The notes: generated from the letters alone by a model not told the origin. DNA of 5,288 bases from Synechococcus sp. HW_metabat.21 (GCA_018623875.1 JAAZUZ010000122.1:1-5288); one strand, 5' to 3'. Positions 1 through 5,288 are shown, numbered from the stretch's first letter. A program made the numbers and translations.

Positions 1-104
1 AAGCCACCCATCTCTTCTATCGAACGGAAGAGGGGCAGGAGGGCAGAAATGCCTTCCTGGAGAAGCGCTCACCCGATTTTTCCGGGTCCGACTGGCTGCC
101 GTAG
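1..104 (+). CDS. menB: MenB, 1,4-dihydroxy-2-naphthoyl-CoA synthase, C-terminal fragment
   Basis: Only the last 33 codons are in the window (complete codons from base 3, TAG at 102-104); the rest lies upstream. The fragment carries the segment TEEGQEGRNAF followed by EKRSPDFS and ends in DWLP. This closely matches the C-terminal tail of MenB, a crotonase-fold enzyme that cyclises o-succinylbenzoyl-CoA to 1,4-dihydroxy-2-naphthoyl-CoA. The C-terminal tail of that family is highly conserved. In cyanobacteria the pathway feeds phylloquinone, the photosystem I cofactor, rather than respiratory menaquinone. The enzyme acts in the cytoplasm. It lies upstream of and on the same strand as the L,D-transpeptidase gene, 49 bases away. 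Recognition rests on motif recall from a short fragment, but the match is distinctive and the reading frame ends exactly where the family ends. Confidence 0.88.
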   Translation, partial: ATHLFYRTEEGQEGRNAFLEKRSPDFSGSDWLP

Positions 105-113
105 CACAACCCG

Positions 114-141
114 AGTCTCGTAGCTAGTCCTAGGTGAGACT
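114..141 (+). repeat. Imperfect hairpin between menB and the L,D-transpeptidase gene
   Basis: AGTCTC at 114-119 is the reverse complement of GAGACT at 136-141. Two G-U wobbles (120/135 and 121/134) extend the potential RNA stem to 8 pairs around a 12-base loop. The following sequence has only three consecutive T residues, so it is at best a weak terminator for menB or a 5' leader structure. The inner loop also holds CTAG twice. This is a modest inverted repeat that could occur by chance. Confidence 0.3.
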
Positions 142-153
142 GCTGTTTGGCTC

Positions 154-759
154 GTGACGTTCTCTCGCTCGAGCGGCTTCGCCCTCCTGGCGCCCTTGGC
201 CTTGGCCTTGCTTCCCCAGGTCGCCGAGGCGCGCCAACCGGACCCCATCCCCCCTCCAGCGCCAGTGATCAGTGATGCGGTGGCCCTCTCGCGCATCCCT
301 GTTGAGCTCAAGAGCCAGCAGGGTCTGCATTTGGTCCTGGATCGCCAGACCCGGCAGCTGATGGTCATGAAGGACGGCCGCATGCTGCACCGCTATCCGG
401 CCGCTGTGGGTACGGAAGGCTGGGAAACACCCGCCGGCACGCATCGGGTTCTCGAGAAGGTGGCCAAGCCGGTTTGGCAGCATCCCGGAAACGGCAGCCA
501 GGTGGGACAGGGTCCAAAGAATCCACTCGGCTCCCGCTGGATTGGCTTCCACCGCAATTGCACCCCGAAGGAAAACGCCTGGGACGGTGAGCGCTATCTC
601 AGCGTCAATGGCTGCACGGTGGCGGGATTCCATGGCACCCCCCACCGCTGGACCGTCGGTCGTGCTGTTTCGCACGGTTGTGTGCGTCTCTACGAGGAAA
701 ACGTTCAAGAGGTGTTTGAGCTCGTCGAAGTCGGCACCTTGGTGACGGTTCTTCCCTGA
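154..759 (+). CDS. Secreted L,D-transpeptidase (YkuD catalytic domain)
   Basis: The 201-residue product belongs to the YkuD L,D-transpeptidase family. These cysteine enzymes form 3-3 peptidoglycan cross-links or attach other molecules to peptide stems outside the cytoplasmic membrane. The N-terminus looks like a signal peptide: a polar start with one Arg, a hydrophobic stretch at residues 9-20 (FALLAPLALALL), then an AEA site at 24-26 with cleavage likely before Arg27. A proline-rich linker follows (about 29-37). The catalytic domain covers about 55-201 and includes TPAG (92-95), HG (160-161) and the diagnostic SHGCVR (173-178), with Cys176 as nucleophile. Two further cysteines, C136 and C154, are present. 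The GTG start at 154 is the only NTG codon after the in-frame stop at 121-123 and gives a proper signal peptide; no good Shine-Dalgarno site precedes it. No LysM or other wall-binding domain is visible. Exact substrate and donor are unknown. Confidence 0.9.
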   Translation: MTFSRSSGFALLAPLALALLPQVAEARQPDPIPPPAPVISDAVALSRIPVELKSQQGLHLVLDRQTRQLMVMKDGRMLHRYPAAVGTEGWETPAGTHRVLEKVAKPVWQHPGNGSQVGQGPKNPLGSRWIGFHRNCTPKENAWDGERYLSVNGCTVAGFHGTPHRWTVGRAVSHGCVRLYEENVQEVFELVEVGTLVTVLP

Positions 760-786
760 AGACTGCCCGTAAAGTTGCGCCCACTT

Positions 787-799
787 GCGATCCCATCGC
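787..799 (+). repeat. Small perfect hairpin abutting the glgA start codon
   Basis: GCGAT (787-791) and ATCGC (795-799) are perfect inverted arms around CCC, one base before the glgA ATG at 801. A 5-bp GC-rich stem directly at the start could affect initiation. It also resembles a degenerate form of the cyanobacterial HIP1 octamer GCGATCGC, which is not found intact in this window. No Shine-Dalgarno sequence is visible before glgA. Confidence 0.3.
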
Positions 800-800
800 C

Positions 801-2327
801 ATGCGGGTGCTTTTTGCTGCGGCTGAATGTGCACCGATGGTCAAGGTCGGTGGGATGGGGGATGTTGTCGGCTCCCTGCCCCCGGCGTTGGCCCCGCTGG
901 GCCATGACGTTCGCCTGATCATGCCCGGCTATGGCCGGCTCTGGAGCCTGCTGCAGATTCCCGGTGAACCCGTCTGGCGGGGGCACACCATGGGCACGGA
1001 TTTTGCGGTGTTTGAGACCCGCCATCCCAGCAATGGCTTGCCCCTGTACCTGGTGGGCCATCCCGTCTTTGACCCTGAGCGGATCTATGGCGGTGAGGAC
1101 GAGGACTGGCGCTTCACCTTCTTTGCCAGCGCCGTCTCCGAATTCGCCTGGCACCACTGGAAGCCCGACATCCTGCATTGCCACGACTGGCACACCGGCA
1201 TGATTCCGGTCTGGATGCACCAGGACGCGGAAATCAGCACGGTCTTCACCATCCACAACCTCAAGTACCAGGGCCCCTGGCGCTGGAAGTTGGATCGGAT
1301 GACGTGGTGCCCCTGGTACATGCAAGGGGACCACACGATGGCGGCGGCCCTGCTCTATGCGGACCGTGTCAACGCGGTTTCCCCCACCTATGCCCAGGAG
1401 ATCCGCACGCCCGAGTACGGCGAAAAGCTCGATGGCTTGCTGAACTTCGTCAGTGGCAAGTTGCGCGGCATTCTCAACGGCATCGATCAGGCCGCCTGGG
1501 ACCCGGCAACAGATCAGACCTTGCCCGCCAATTTCTCGGCGGATGACCTGTCCGGCCGTGCCGCCTGTAAGCGCGCCCTGCAGGAGAGGATGGGCCTCAC
1601 GGTCAACCCAGACACCTACCTGATGGGTGTCGTTAGCCGTCTGGTGGACCAAAAGGGGATCGACCTGTTGCTTCAGGTTGCGGATCGGGTCCTGGCCTAT
1701 TCCGATAGCCAGATCGTCGTGTTGGGAACGGGTGATCGGAACCTGGAGGCCGGCCTCTGGCAGATGGCGTCCCGTTACCCCGGCCGCTTCGCGGTGTTCC
1801 TGACCTATGACGATGCGCTCTCGCGTTTGATCTACGCCGGTAGCGATTCCTTCTTGATGCCGAGTCGCTTTGAGCCGTGTGGCATTAGTCAGCTCCTGGC
1901 CATGCGCTACGGCTCCATCCCCGTGGTGCGCCGCGTTGGCGGGCTGGTGGACACCGTTCCGCCCCATGACCCCAATGGCCACTCCGGCACAGGCTTCGGT
2001 TTCGATCGCTACGAGCCCCTCGACTTCTACACCTCGATCGTCCGTTCCTGGGAGGCCTATCGCCATCGCCAGAGTTGGAGAGAGTTGCAGCGCCGGGCCA
2101 TGCAGGCCAACTTCAGTTGGGATCGTTCCGCCCTGGAGTACGACCGGATGTACAAGGAGGTCAAAGGGGTGAAGGAACCCACACCCGATGCCCAAGTTGT
2201 GGAGCAGTTCTCTTTGGGGCAGCAAGCTGATCCCAGTCGCCAACACGGTGATCAGGCTCCCGAAGCCGAGGCCAGCTCGGGACTGCGCAATCGCCTGTCG
2301 CTCCTACGCCGGCGGAGCAGCCGCTGA
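801..2327 (+). CDS. glgA: Glycogen synthase (ADP-glucose, GT5 family)
   Basis: The 508-residue protein transfers glucose from ADP-glucose to the non-reducing end of alpha-1,4-glucan in cytosolic glycogen synthesis. The N-terminal GT5 domain begins at once with RVLFAAAECAP and KVGGMGDV (15-22), whose Lys15 is the classical ADP-glucose-binding lysine; KVGG rather than KTGG suggests the SSIII-like GlgA1 type. HCHDWHTG lies at 126-133 and NGID at 226-229. The C-terminal Rossmann domain has SRLVDQKG (279-286, with Arg280 and Lys285 as the expected phosphate contacts), LGTGD (308-312) and SRFEPCG (355-361, Glu358 at the catalytic position), followed by VVRRVGGLVDTV. The core ends near residue 455. 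About 50 residues of Gln/Glu/Pro-rich then Arg-rich tail follow, ending RRRSSR, which is longer than bacterial GlgA of about 480 residues. The ATG at 801 places the first beta strand at residue 2, as usual for the family. The start is 41 bases after the L,D-transpeptidase stop. Confidence 0.96.
   Translation: MRVLFAAAECAPMVKVGGMGDVVGSLPPALAPLGHDVRLIMPGYGRLWSLLQIPGEPVWRGHTMGTDFAVFETRHPSNGLPLYLVGHPVFDPERIYGGEDEDWRFTFFASAVSEFAWHHWKPDILHCHDWHTGMIPVWMHQDAEISTVFTIHNLKYQGPWRWKLDRMTWCPWYMQGDHTMAAALLYADRVNAVSPTYAQEIRTPEYGEKLDGLLNFVSGKLRGILNGIDQAAWDPATDQTLPANFSADDLSGRAACKRALQERMGLTVNPDTYLMGVVSRLVDQKGIDLLLQVADRVLAYSDSQIVVLGTGDRNLEAGLWQMASRYPGRFAVFLTYDDALSRLIYAGSDSFLMPSRFEPCGISQLLAMRYGSIPVVRRVGGLVDTVPPHDPNGHSGTGFGFDRYEPLDFYTSIVRSWEAYRHRQSWRELQRRAMQANFSWDRSALEYDRMYKEVKGVKEPTPDAQVVEQFSLGQQADPSRQHGDQAPEAEASSGLRNRLSLLRRRSSR
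2314..2317 (+). promoter_or_regulatory. Shine-Dalgarno-like GGAG before a possible CTG start
   Basis: GGAG lies six bases before the CTG at 2324-2326, inside the last codons of glgA. The CTG overlaps the glgA TGA as CTGA and is in frame with the downstream membrane-protein ORF. The spacing is good, but the start codon would be non-canonical, so this is only a candidate. Confidence 0.25.
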
Positions 2328-2398
2328 GGACACCCCCGCCCACTGAAGACCGGCGTAGCGACCTTCCTGCGCCCTACCGGAACCCCTGGGGTGTCCTC
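2326..2398 (+). repeat. Perfect 11-bp inverted repeat spanning the glgA 3' junction
   Basis: GAGGACACCCC at 2326-2336, which includes the last two bases of the glgA stop codon, is the exact reverse complement of GGGGTGTCCTC at 2388-2398. The arms enclose 51 bases. The stem would be GC-rich and stable as RNA. No T-run follows, so it is not a standard intrinsic terminator. Its right arm also takes part in a competing hairpin at 2393-2407. Confidence 0.6.
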
Positions 2399-2407
2399 GC
2401 CGAGGAC
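2393..2407 (+). repeat. Hairpin covering a candidate ribosome-binding site
   Basis: GTCCTCG (2393-2399) and CGAGGAC (2401-2407) are complementary around one base; a realistic RNA fold is 5 bp with a 5-base loop. The right arm contains GAGGA (2402-2406), a Shine-Dalgarno-like site ten bases before the GTG at 2417. Forming this stem would hide the site. Pairing of 2388-2398 with 2326-2336 would disrupt it. Confidence 0.4.
2402..2406 (+). promoter_or_regulatory. Shine-Dalgarno-like GAGGA before GTG 2417
   Basis: GAGGA sits ten bases before the GTG start of the membrane-protein gene. The spacing is slightly long but workable. It supports the GTG start over the upstream CTG, although the sequence could equally just be Glu-Asp codons of a longer reading frame. 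Confidence 0.35.
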
Positions 2408-2416
2408 CTTCGTGCC

Positions 2417-3109
2417 GTGCGTGCTGACGTTTGGTTGCGTGGCCAGGAGCTTTGGCGGCGCAATCGCCAGGGGACCTTGCCATCACCCGCCTGGTGGCCG
2501 GCTGATCTGGCCCCCTTGTTTTGGCCGGCCTTAATCGTCCTACTGGTTGCCGTGTTGGCCAGCGCGTTGACGGTGGTGCTCAGGGTTTGGCCTCAGGCTC
2601 CAGATCCTGTGGAGCGATCGGTTCCTGCTGCTGTGGTGGACGACGCGCCCGAGCCGCAGCCGCTCCAGGCGCCGATCAGCGAGCCACCGGCTGTTGCTCC
2701 TCCACTGGAGGAGATCGTTCAGGAGCCAACCGAGGAGGCAACCCCTGAGCTGGAGGCCACCGCCTTGGAGCGAGAAGACCTTGAGCCGGAAGGCTTTGAA
2801 CCAGAGGGCCTCGAGGGGCCGTTTGCCCCGGATCCACTGGTGGAACTCGTGCAGCGTCCAGAAGCTGATGGCCTTCTGCTGCAGGCGGAGGGCATCGCCG
2901 AGCAATCTCTTTTGATCCTCCGGGTGCGACCGGCGTTCCCCGCCTTGAGTGCCCAGGAGCAGCGGCGCCGCGCTGAGCTCTGGCAGCAATGGGCCCTGGA
3001 GTTGGGCTACGACCATCTCGAACTGCGCGATTCCCGCGCTGGCCTCATCGCCCGAGATGCCCTGGTGGGTGAGGGCATGATCGTCCTGCGTGATTCGTCG
3101 TCCACCTAA
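2417..3109 (+). CDS. Uncharacterised single-pass membrane protein with acidic Pro/Glu linker
   Basis: I do not recognise a named family. The 230-residue product has a short Arg/Trp-rich N-terminus with RRNRQ near 14-18, then a hydrophobic segment at about 35-57 (core FWPALIVLLVAVLASALTVV) that should span the membrane once. The positive charge before it predicts the N-terminus inside and the C-terminus in the periplasm or thylakoid lumen. Residues 60-140 are a low-complexity linker rich in Pro, Glu and Ala, including tandem EPEG[F/L] units at 123-132. A compact C-terminal domain (about 141-228) looks alpha/beta: SLLILRVRPAF as a strand, a charged helix from SAQEQRRRAELWQQWALELG, then HLELRDS and GMIVLRDS. 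No catalytic motif is evident. The GTG start is the first standard start in this frame, but the frame is open back to 2252 and looks coding from about 2324. Placement between glgA and murF, four bases before the favoured murF start, hints at co-expression with wall synthesis but does not show a function. Confidence 0.75.
   Translation: MRADVWLRGQELWRRNRQGTLPSPAWWPADLAPLFWPALIVLLVAVLASALTVVLRVWPQAPDPVERSVPAAVVDDAPEPQPLQAPISEPPAVAPPLEEIVQEPTEEATPELEATALEREDLEPEGFEPEGLEGPFAPDPLVELVQRPEADGLLLQAEGIAEQSLLILRVRPAFPALSAQEQRRRAELWQQWALELGYDHLELRDSRAGLIARDALVGEGMIVLRDSSST
2780..2818 (+). repeat. Short EPEG[F/L] repeat in the linker of the membrane protein
   Basis: Residues 122-134 of the product read LEPEGFEPEGLEG, two tandem EPEG units plus a degenerate third. 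The codons differ between units (GAGCCGGAAGGC versus GAACCAGAGGGC), so the repeat has been kept at protein level or is old, not a fresh DNA duplication. It lies within the acidic linker between the membrane segment and the C-terminal domain. Confidence 0.5.
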
Positions 3110-3113
3110 TCCG

Positions 3114-4472
3114 ATGCAGTTCGGCGCTCTGATGGCCCGATGGGGAGACCCCCAGGGCGCCTCAACCGGATGGGACCCCGCCGCGGTTGTTGGCGCCATT
3201 TGCACCGATAGCCGCACCTTGGCGGCAGGACAGCTGTTTGTCCCTTTGGTGGGTGAGCACTTTGATGGCCATGCCTTTTTGGCCCAGGCGGCTGCGATCG
3301 GTGCCCAAGCTGCGATCGTCCAGCGGGATCGGAAGGGACTGGTTCCCGAAGGACTGCTCCACTGGCTCGTCGATGACACCCTGGACGCGTACCAGCAGTT
3401 GGCGTTCCTGCACCGTCAGCAACTGCGTGCTCCGGTCGTGGCCGTTACGGGCTCGGCCGGGAAGACCACAACCCGTGAACTGATTCGCTCTGCACTGCGG
3501 CCCCTAGGGCCGGTGCAAGCCAGCCAGGGCAACGAAAACAACGACATCGGGGTTCCGCGCACCTTGCTCAAGGCCGGGGTGCAACACCGGGCGGTGGTCG
3601 TCGAAATGGGCATGCGGGGACTGGGGGAGATTGAACGCCTGAGCCGTACGGCGGCTCCGGACGTGGCCGTGGTCACCAATGTCGGGACGGCCCATATCGG
3701 GCGGCTCGGCAGCCGTGAGGCGATTGCCCAGGCCAAGTTGGAAATCACGGCGGGCCTTCGAGAGGACGGGCTGCTGGTGGTGCCTGCCGGTGATCCCCTG
3801 ATTGAGGAGGCCCTTGCCCGGGTCTGGTCCGGCCGGGTGGCACGGGTGGCCTTGGCCGATGAGGACGCTGCTCGAGACGCCGATTGGATCGGCGACTGGG
3901 ATGACGGACAAGGCGTGATCGAGGTCAAGGGATCACGCCTCGATGTGCCTCTCGACGGTCGCCATAACGCCCGCAATCTGCTCTTGGCCCTTGCCGTGGC
4001 AACTGAACTGGGTGTGCCCCTCAGCGCGCTGACGCGCATGGACGTGGATGTGCCAGGGGGACGGAATCGCCGGTTGCAGCATGGTGGCTTGACCCTGCTG
4101 GATGAGACCTACAACGCCTCACCAGAAGCCGTGTTGGCGGCCTTGGACCTTCTGGCGGCCCAGCCTGGCCGCCGTTTTGCAGTCCTTGGCACCATGCTGG
4201 AACTGGGGGAGCAAAGTGTGCCCCTTCATCGTCAAGTGGCAGAGCGCGCAGCCGCGTTGGGCCTCGACGGTTTGGTGGTCGTCGCGAGCGGAGCGGAAGC
4301 GGAGGCCATGGCCGAGGCCGCCGCGACCTTGGATCGACTGGAGGTTGTGGCGCACCCCGATCTCGCAGCGGCGCCGCTGGCGCGATGGCTCTCGAGCGGA
4401 GATGTGTTGCTCCTGAAGGCGAGCCGCGGTGTTGCACTGGAGCGTCTCATTCCCCTACTTCCTGAGGTTTGA
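3114..4472 (+). CDS. murF: MurF, UDP-N-acetylmuramoyl-tripeptide--D-alanyl-D-alanine ligase
   Basis: This 452-residue cytoplasmic ligase adds D-Ala-D-Ala to the UDP-MurNAc-tripeptide using ATP, the last soluble step of the peptidoglycan precursor pathway. All three Mur ligase domains are present (numbered from ATG 3114). The N-terminal domain has CTDSRTLAAGQLFVPL (about 30-45). The ATPase domain has the P-loop TGSAGKTTT (112-120, Lys117), NENNDIGVP (140-148), VEMGMRGLGEI (163-173), TNVGTAHIG (188-196) and AQAKLEI, with Lys208 as the expected carbamylated lysine. The C-terminal domain has GRHNARN (282-288), DETYNASPEA (330-339) and LGTMLELGE (358-366). NENNxxGVP and the YNASPxA segment distinguish MurF from MurE and MurC. 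The ATG at 3114 lies four bases after the previous stop. An in-frame GTG at 3090 would add eight residues and overlap the upstream gene by 20 bases. The ATG is preferred because MQFGALMARWG matches the usual MurF opening. Confidence 0.96.
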   Translation: MQFGALMARWGDPQGASTGWDPAAVVGAICTDSRTLAAGQLFVPLVGEHFDGHAFLAQAAAIGAQAAIVQRDRKGLVPEGLLHWLVDDTLDAYQQLAFLHRQQLRAPVVAVTGSAGKTTTRELIRSALRPLGPVQASQGNENNDIGVPRTLLKAGVQHRAVVVEMGMRGLGEIERLSRTAAPDVAVVTNVGTAHIGRLGSREAIAQAKLEITAGLREDGLLVVPAGDPLIEEALARVWSGRVARVALADEDAARDADWIGDWDDGQGVIEVKGSRLDVPLDGRHNARNLLLALAVATELGVPLSALTRMDVDVPGGRNRRLQHGGLTLLDETYNASPEAVLAALDLLAAQPGRRFAVLGTMLELGEQSVPLHRQVAERAAALGLDGLVVVASGAEAEAMAEAAATLDRLEVVAHPDLAAAPLARWLSSGDVLLLKASRGVALERLIPLLPEV

Positions 4473-4501
4473 GCCAGGCTGACCTCAGCGCTCGGGCCAG
4501 C

Positions 4502-5152
4502 ATGCAATTCAATCTCAAGAGCCGCCTTCAATCCCTGAAGTTGGTCTCAGGGCTTGCGACGTTTCTGAAGAACCCGGACTCCCTCGAGGGGGTGTTTGCG
4601 GTGAGCCGCAGCCTCCAGAACAGCGCCCTGTCGGCACAGATGTTTCGCCATCTGCTGGCCAACCCCGCGTTGGCGGCCCTGGTGCAGGAGCACTGGCGTC
4701 CAGGAGCGATTGATCTCGATGCCTTGCTCGCGCTTCCGGAGGGAAGCTTGGGGCATGTCTACGCCCACCAGCTCCGCGCCCAAGGGCTGACGCCAGACAG
4801 CCTGATCGATCCCACGCCAGTGCATTCGCCCGAGGACTACATCACGCACCGGCTTCGGGAGACCCATGACATCGTCCATGTCCTGACGGGCTTCGGCACC
4901 GATGGTCCCGGAGAGTTGGGTCTTCAGGCTTTCAACCTTGCCCAGAACCGTTCGCCCCTGGCGGTGATGCTGATCTTTGGCGGGATGCTGAGCGCTCTGC
5001 AGAACGACGAACCCCTCGAGGACCTGCTGGAGGCCCTCTCCCGTGGTTTCCAGATGGGACTCAAGGCCCGCTGTTTGATCGCTCAGAAACTCGAGGACGG
5101 ATGGGACCGCCCCCTGGCGGAGTGGCGCCAGGCGTTGGATCTCCCCGCTTAG
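4502..5152 (+). CDS. Coq4-family protein
   Basis: The 216-residue product carries the Coq4 family signature HDxxHx11E: His122-Asp123, His126 and Glu138 within THDIVHVLTGFG and the following GPGELG. In mitochondria and some bacteria this motif binds a metal, and Coq4 is linked to removal of the ring carboxyl and hydroxylation at C1 in ubiquinone synthesis. The N-terminal half is largely helical and the C-terminus has the family-like GFQMGLKA and WDRPLAEWRQ. There is no signal peptide; residues 151-164 are moderately hydrophobic, which fits a membrane-associated quinone protein. Cyanobacteria are expected to make plastoquinone and phylloquinone, not ubiquinone, so the substrate here is unknown. 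ATG 4502 is preferred: the in-frame TTG at 4469 would overlap the murF stop and add only 11 polar residues. The gene starts 29 bases after murF, suggesting a shared transcript, and its stop overlaps the convergent glmU stop. Confidence 0.88.
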   Translation: MQFNLKSRLQSLKLVSGLATFLKNPDSLEGVFAVSRSLQNSALSAQMFRHLLANPALAALVQEHWRPGAIDLDALLALPEGSLGHVYAHQLRAQGLTPDSLIDPTPVHSPEDYITHRLRETHDIVHVLTGFGTDGPGELGLQAFNLAQNRSPLAVMLIFGGMLSALQNDEPLEDLLEALSRGFQMGLKARCLIAQKLEDGWDRPLAEWRQALDLPA

Positions 5153-5288
5153 GACCAGTTCTCCTTCACAAGCTGCTTGGCGCGGCCCAAGGCCAAGGCC
5201 CCTGCGGGCACGTCCTTGGTCAGGGTGGAGCCAGCGCCCACCGTCACGTTGGCCCCCAGGGTGATTGGCGCGACCAGTACGGAGTTCG
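5149..5288 (-). CDS. glmU: GlmU, bifunctional UDP-GlcNAc pyrophosphorylase, C-terminal fragment
   Basis: The last 45 codons and the TAA (5151-5149) are visible; the gene continues past the window edge. The fragment shows left-handed beta-helix character with APITLGANVTVGAGS, then TKDVPAGALALGRAKQ and a KENWS end. This matches the C-terminal acetyltransferase domain of GlmU, where the GS(T/V)-(I/L)-T-x-D-V-P turn and the following tail help bind acetyl-CoA. GlmU acetylates glucosamine-1-phosphate and then makes UDP-GlcNAc, the precursor for peptidoglycan and lipopolysaccharide. Other hexapeptide-repeat acetyltransferases share the beta-helix, but ALALGRAKQ with KENWS points to GlmU. It is convergent with the Coq4-family gene and overlaps it by four bases (TTAG, 5149-5152). 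Confidence 0.88.
   Translation of the reverse strand, partial: NSVLVAPITLGANVTVGAGSTLTKDVPAGALALGRAKQLVKENWS

Noticed and set aside
121..141. Resemblance of the menB/L,D-transpeptidase gap to a sigma-70 promoter around CTAGTCCTAGGT
   Set aside because: No convincing -35 hexamer lies at the right distance, and the -10 region is poor. The likeness is short and probably chance.
770..775. TAAAGT as a -10 element for glgA
   Set aside because: No matching -35 box is found 16-18 bases upstream; one AT-rich hexamer alone is not enough.
130..834. 234-codon minus-strand frame opposite the L,D-transpeptidase
   Set aside because: It is antisense to a gene with a clear signal peptide and SHGC motif, and its product looks like no protein family.
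705..2246. 513-codon open reading frame on the minus strand across glgA
   Set aside because: It mirrors the glgA coding frame in GC-rich sequence, where antisense frames often lack stops. Its product shows no coherent domain, while the plus-strand frame has every GT5 motif.
3294..3318. HIP1-like repeats (GCGATCG twice near 3295 and 3312)
   Set aside because: The full octamer GCGATCGC is not present in the window, and the partial matches lie in Ala-Ile codons of murF.
2540..3379. 279-codon minus-strand frame across the membrane-protein gene and murF start
   Set aside because: It spans a gene junction and has no recognisable motif or hydrophobic pattern. The plus-strand frame has a clean membrane segment and linker.
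3416..4039. 207-codon minus-strand frame inside murF
   Set aside because: Ser/Arg/Pro/Thr-rich composition is typical of an antisense shadow; the plus strand encodes complete MurF motifs.

Overview
The window reads as a compact, GC-rich chromosomal segment of a cyanobacterium, most likely a Synechococcus/Cyanobium-type picocyanobacterium. This is inferred from the mix of genes: a menB end (phylloquinone pathway), an SSIII-like GlgA with a KVGG motif, a Coq4-family protein, murF and glmU. It also fits the general lack of strong Shine-Dalgarno sites, several non-ATG start candidates and very short gaps. No database search was possible, so the genus is tentative.

Layout. Bases 1-104 are the last 33 codons of menB (+). 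A 49-base gap leads to a secreted L,D-transpeptidase (154-759, +), then glycogen synthase glgA (801-2327, +). Next comes an unrecognised single-pass membrane protein with an acidic proline-rich linker (annotated 2417-3109, +, with a possible 5' extension to the glgA stop). It is followed by murF (3114-4472, +) and a Coq4-family gene (4502-5152, +). The final 140 bases are the 3' end of glmU on the minus strand (5149-5288), whose stop codon overlaps the Coq4-family stop. No intergenic stretch exceeds about 90 bases. No tRNA, rRNA, CRISPR array, insertion sequence or clear intrinsic terminator was seen.

The genes serve three themes. Cell-wall building and remodelling is represented by the L,D-transpeptidase, MurF and GlmU, and perhaps by the unknown membrane protein. 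Carbon storage is represented by GlgA. Quinone metabolism is represented by MenB and perhaps the Coq4-like protein. The same-strand run from menB to the Coq4-family gene has gaps of 4 to 89 bases and may be partly co-transcribed; this is inference.

This is mostly ordinary core genome. The points most worth a second look are: the glgA/membrane-protein junction, where a perfect 11-bp inverted repeat competes with a second hairpin over a candidate ribosome-binding site, in a stretch that also looks coding from a CTG overlapping the glgA stop; the Coq4-family protein in an organism expected to make plastoquinone rather than ubiquinone; and the uncharacterised membrane protein itself.
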